From assembly GCA_002005505.1 (NCBI GenBank), contig KV908366.1, positions 551,432 through 615,431 of the forward strand: a stretch of DNA of 64,000 nt, written 5' to 3'. This DNA is from Botryococcus braunii (Eukaryota; Chlorophyta; Trebouxiophyceae). Position 1 is the first letter of the stretch, and every line of letters begins with the position of its first letter. The notes beneath the pieces were generated by a model that worked only from the letters and a program-made list of their open reading frames with translations, made no database searches and was not told the origin of the DNA. This document shows, in pieces, positions 62,401-64,000 of the stretch. The translations under genes and the position numbers were made by a program.

Positions 62401-64000
62401 TCTGCTGCAGCATGGACCAACAGAGTCCTTGTTCGCTCCTTCAGGGTCCTATTCATCCTCTCCGCCACCCCATTCTGCTGAGGCGTGTAGGGCGCTGAGG
62501 ACTCCATCTTAGTGCCCTGCTGAGCACAAAACTCTTTGAATTGCTGGTTCAGGAACTCTGAACCCCTGTCAGTCCTCACACACTTCACAACCGTGCCTCG
62601 TTGGGTCTGCCAAAAACGGAGCAGGTCTATCACAGCCTTTGGGATGCAATCCTTTGACTTCACAGGCAGGGAGGCAACTTGGTGTGAACTTTCATCCACT
62701 ACAGTGACCCAATATCGTTCACCTGTGATGGCAGGAGGTGATATGGGACCCACAGTATCCACATGGACTCTATCGAGTGGGTGATGTGCAGGCCTGGAAG
62801 ATACAGGGAAAGGAGGTCTGGAGTGTTTCCCTTGTATACACGATTCACAGTGCTTGGGGCACTCAGAGCAGGGAGCAAGGGAGATATTGATTCCTGTAAC
62901 CAGATCTTCCTTGGAGAACCTCTGCATGCTGCTGGCACCAGGATGACCTAACCTAGCATGCCACAGAGATCTCTCGCTACACACGTGTCCTTTCCTAAGA
63001 TGAGACGCCTCAGCCATGTGATCAATATGTCTGCAGCCAACTTGCTGCCCTCTGACAGGACTAACAAACTCCAAAAAAAACAGACCTCGTGCGCGGGTGA
63101 TATCTCCACACCACCCTTCAGGTCCCTTCATGGCTGTGTAACCACCTGCAGTGTCAGTCAGGAAAGATGCTCCATCCTGAATTGCACCAGTGACTGAAAT
63201 GAGGTTGGTATGCGCAGAAGGAACACACTGCACATTGTGCAGCCAGAATACTTCGTGCCTTGCATTCACAAGGCATACAGACCCAGATGCAATGATTCCT
63301 CCCTTGGCGTCTGAGGTTGCCAAGTGCAGAGGAAGAGGCTGTCTATGCATAACTGGATTATGGAGCAATGAGAGATCATTGACTATATGCACAGAGGCAC
63401 CACTATCTATTAACCAAGATGTGCTGCTAGCTCCATGCGAAGTTGGGGCAAGCACATTGAGAGAGATAAACATCGCCTCACCAGAAGGAGGGGGTGGAGG
63501 TGGTAAATGCCACCCCGGAAACGTGTGTTGACTTGTTGGATAGTTATATGCTGAAGGAGGTCCAGGGCTGGAAGCGGATGAAGGCGGGCCACCCCGGCCA
63601 GATCCATGGTCCCACCAGGCTTGAGGAGACGACTGTGGGCCTCCCTGGCCCCAGTAAGCTGCAGGCCCAACGCTTGCCGCTTGCATGTTTTGATGCAGAG
63701 CCTGCAGCTGCCTGAGCGGTCCGCAGTCAGTCATGAAGTGGCCCTTTGCCTTGCAGAAGTGGCATGTAAGCTCCTCTCTGGGCCTTCTTGCCCTGCCAGG
63801 TCCACGCCCCCTGCCACCAAAAGTAGTTGCAGAGGGGCCAGCGGGAGGCTGTTCGTTTGCTGGTAGTGCTGCTCCAACTCCCGGTACTGCTCCCACTCCT
63901 GGTGCAGCTCCAGCGCTTGATGACGCTCCAGCTACCCCCCCAGAGGGACCAGCCACTGCTGCAGCTGCCATGGCCTGAGGTGTTCCCTCTGCAGGTGGGT
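59481..64000 (-). CDS. Copia-2b Gag-Pol, 5' part missing
   Basis: Open from the window edge to the stop at 59481. The first ATG in the window (63971) is internal, since the Gag core lies upstream beyond 64000. Visible: a CCHC knuckle (CHFCKAKGHFMTDC), protease LIDSGASVHIVND, a gag-pre-integrase region, integrase (TVVDESSH, TDRGSEFLN, PQQNGVAERMNRT), a variable linker with GEREREG-like and HKVQSVPSV-type repeats, RT (FKARLVAQG, QVDIKTAFLNGELEEEVYV, LVYVDDLLIV), and RNase H (VDADYAGD, WGSKKQSSVATST) ending MTKPLAKPVF. No lesion is seen, so it may be an active copy. Confidence 0.95.
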   Translation of the reverse strand, partial: PPAEGTPQAMAAAAVAGPSGGVAGASSSAGAAPGVGAVPGVGAALPANEQPPAGPSATTFGGRGRGPGRARRPREELTCHFCKAKGHFMTDCGPLRQLQALHQNMQAASVGPAAYWGQGGPQSSPQAWWDHGSGRGGPPSSASSPGPPSAYNYPTSQHTFPGWHLPPPPPPSGEAMFISLNVLAPTSHGASSTSWLIDSGASVHIVNDLSLLHNPVMHRQPLPLHLATSDAKGGIIASGSVCLVNARHEVFWLHNVQCVPSAHTNLISVTGAIQDGASFLTDTAGGYTAMKGPEGWCGDITRARGLFFLEFVSPVRGQQVGCRHIDHMAEASHLRKGHVCSERSLWHARLGHPGASSMQRFSKEDLVTGINISLAPCSECPKHCESCIQGKHSRPPFPVSSRPAHHPLDRVHVDTVGPISPPAITGERYWVTVVDESSHQVASLPVKSKDCIPKAVIDLLRFWQTQRGTVVKCVRTDRGSEFLNQQFKEFCAQQGTKMESSAPYTPQQNGVAERMNRTLKERTRTLLVHAAADPSLWKEALETATLLYNVGPTSGRSLTPMELFFGVKPDVSVLRTFGCVAHVHIPSGQRSVFGPKTIPGMFTGYCPQSKAYRVYVGNGVWKESRDVSFIEHLRGAERVGLSKVQPGSVYDSRISPPLGSENLATPQAIPSAAPPTFWDEEDDHGVETLSTGAPGTSGLCAGDQSGDGTTAAHDQGNPTSLDSTVGTPEPSQHSWSVLEHMQNLARGGVETQSQVEKMQKVQEGLRMQGKSQIPLPPGTTLTREQRYVQRVARREHSDIPLHAPDPGQAIVSEPNMVGLPDMQGQVETVEAMFGADVRDESSGLDMPAVGEAGAQSQSLASHAYGVQADIVGAAQASLGSVPKCESRRERELLLPSALRKVRECKGAAHESSSQGERERLEKESDNPGSTAQSQHKVHNVPYSGNQGEREREGNSISKADSPAAPQHKVQSVPSVTLGKVHVPSNLREAQRSPQWEFWQQAMQEEMESLDTHEVMQYVERPHGQKVIPVHWIFSTKNDAHGNVTRFKARLVAQGCRQIPGIDVGEVFAPTSSYGARRAVLAVAATQNLEIHQVDIKTAFLNGELEEEVYVTQPPGFENGNTRVVCKLRKALYGLKQAPRAWHKTLSDKLSVMGYSVCKSDAGVYIRRAPDGNLSFILVYVDDLLIVARVVAEIEWGKELLKKDFTIHDLGEVNDFLGCQVLRNRVQGTISMSCTPKIDALVEKFGVADDGRGVDTPMSKDFVASSRPESSDGMSHGAGTPLPPGHRYCELIGSLLYIANTTRPDISQAVGVLSRYRMTPTTSHWNEAIRVLKYLRDTRELALTLGGKGPELEGYVDADYAGDLDHRYSTTGYVLSVYGSAVVWGSKKQSSVATSTVQAEFMAAGHIVKEANWLRGFLEEIGAAPWRVKIFCDNQGCISNLRNPLYSKFTKHVAVSFHYAREAMALGQVDILYVESARNVADIMTKPLAKPVFVGHRDSLGLRRYT

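Larger units (their letters stand above)
58767..64000 (-). mobile_element. Copia-2b, partial (continues past window)
   Basis: Minus-strand copy of copia-2: 3' LTR 58767-59460, then pol to the window end. It interrupts the gypsy integrase (left flank CAGAC at 58762-58766). Its LTR and coding sequence match copia-2a closely. Its 5' LTR and gag start lie beyond 64000. Confidence 0.95.

Overview
The window is eukaryotic nuclear DNA, not bacterial. It holds Ty1/copia and Ty3/gypsy LTR retrotransposons, an F-box gene in tandemly duplicated units, long microsatellites, and one complete virus-like insertion. The cargo fits an alga or other protist able to host Polinton-like viruses. I cannot name the species.

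Layout. 1-6.95 kb and 14.19-19.5 kb are copies of a roughly 5 kb unit with a minus-strand F-box gene. A third, partial copy was split by an intact copia element, copia-1 (6955-14190, minus strand, 879-bp LTRs, target duplication GCTGG). 19.5-24.0 kb has no recognisable gene and holds palindromic repeats, a lone LTR-like segment, a GA/CA/GA microsatellite and a copia-type LTR with its primer-binding site. 24.0-44.8 kb is an integrated Polinton-like virus (PLV) with terminal inverted repeats (TIRs) of about 970 bp. 44.8-45.25 kb is a small inverted-repeat element. 45.5-47.08 kb is a truncated copia pol. From 47082 to beyond 58.8 kb lies a decayed gypsy element, interrupted by two copies of copia-2: copia-2a (48901-55912, plus strand, damaged) and copia-2b (58767 to the window end, minus strand, open over the visible part).

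The PLV carries a tyrosine recombinase, a TV-Pol/SF3-helicase replication protein, a packaging ATPase, a double-jelly-roll major capsid protein, a penton-like minor capsid protein, a large repetitive fibre ending in a peptidase-S74-like chaperone, a lipase, a RING protein, a C2H2 zinc-finger protein, and a six-zinc-finger protein fused to a PD-(D/E)XK-like nuclease. Replication, integration and regulatory genes mostly have a CTTWAAG box plus a TATA-like stretch, while structural genes have only the TATA-like stretch. This suggests two expression classes. At least three genes contain frameshifts and one an in-frame TGA, so the provirus is decaying, is recoded, or carries assembly indels.

Three observations stand out. 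(1) Three well-delimited or PBS-flanked copia LTR families, plus a fourth LTR-like segment, share one plan without obvious sequence similarity: an internal direct duplication of about 110-150 bp whose first copy ends in a splice-donor-like CAG|GT and whose second ends in an acceptor-like CAG|G, 23-29 bp before the primer-binding site in the three cases where that site is present. This would let a spliced leader still regenerate a full LTR. (2) The PLV has three copies of an inverted-repeat module of about 137-156 bp with compensatory differences between copies. (3) The PLV's right-terminal gene is a natural zinc-finger nuclease fusion, driven from a promoter inside the TIR.
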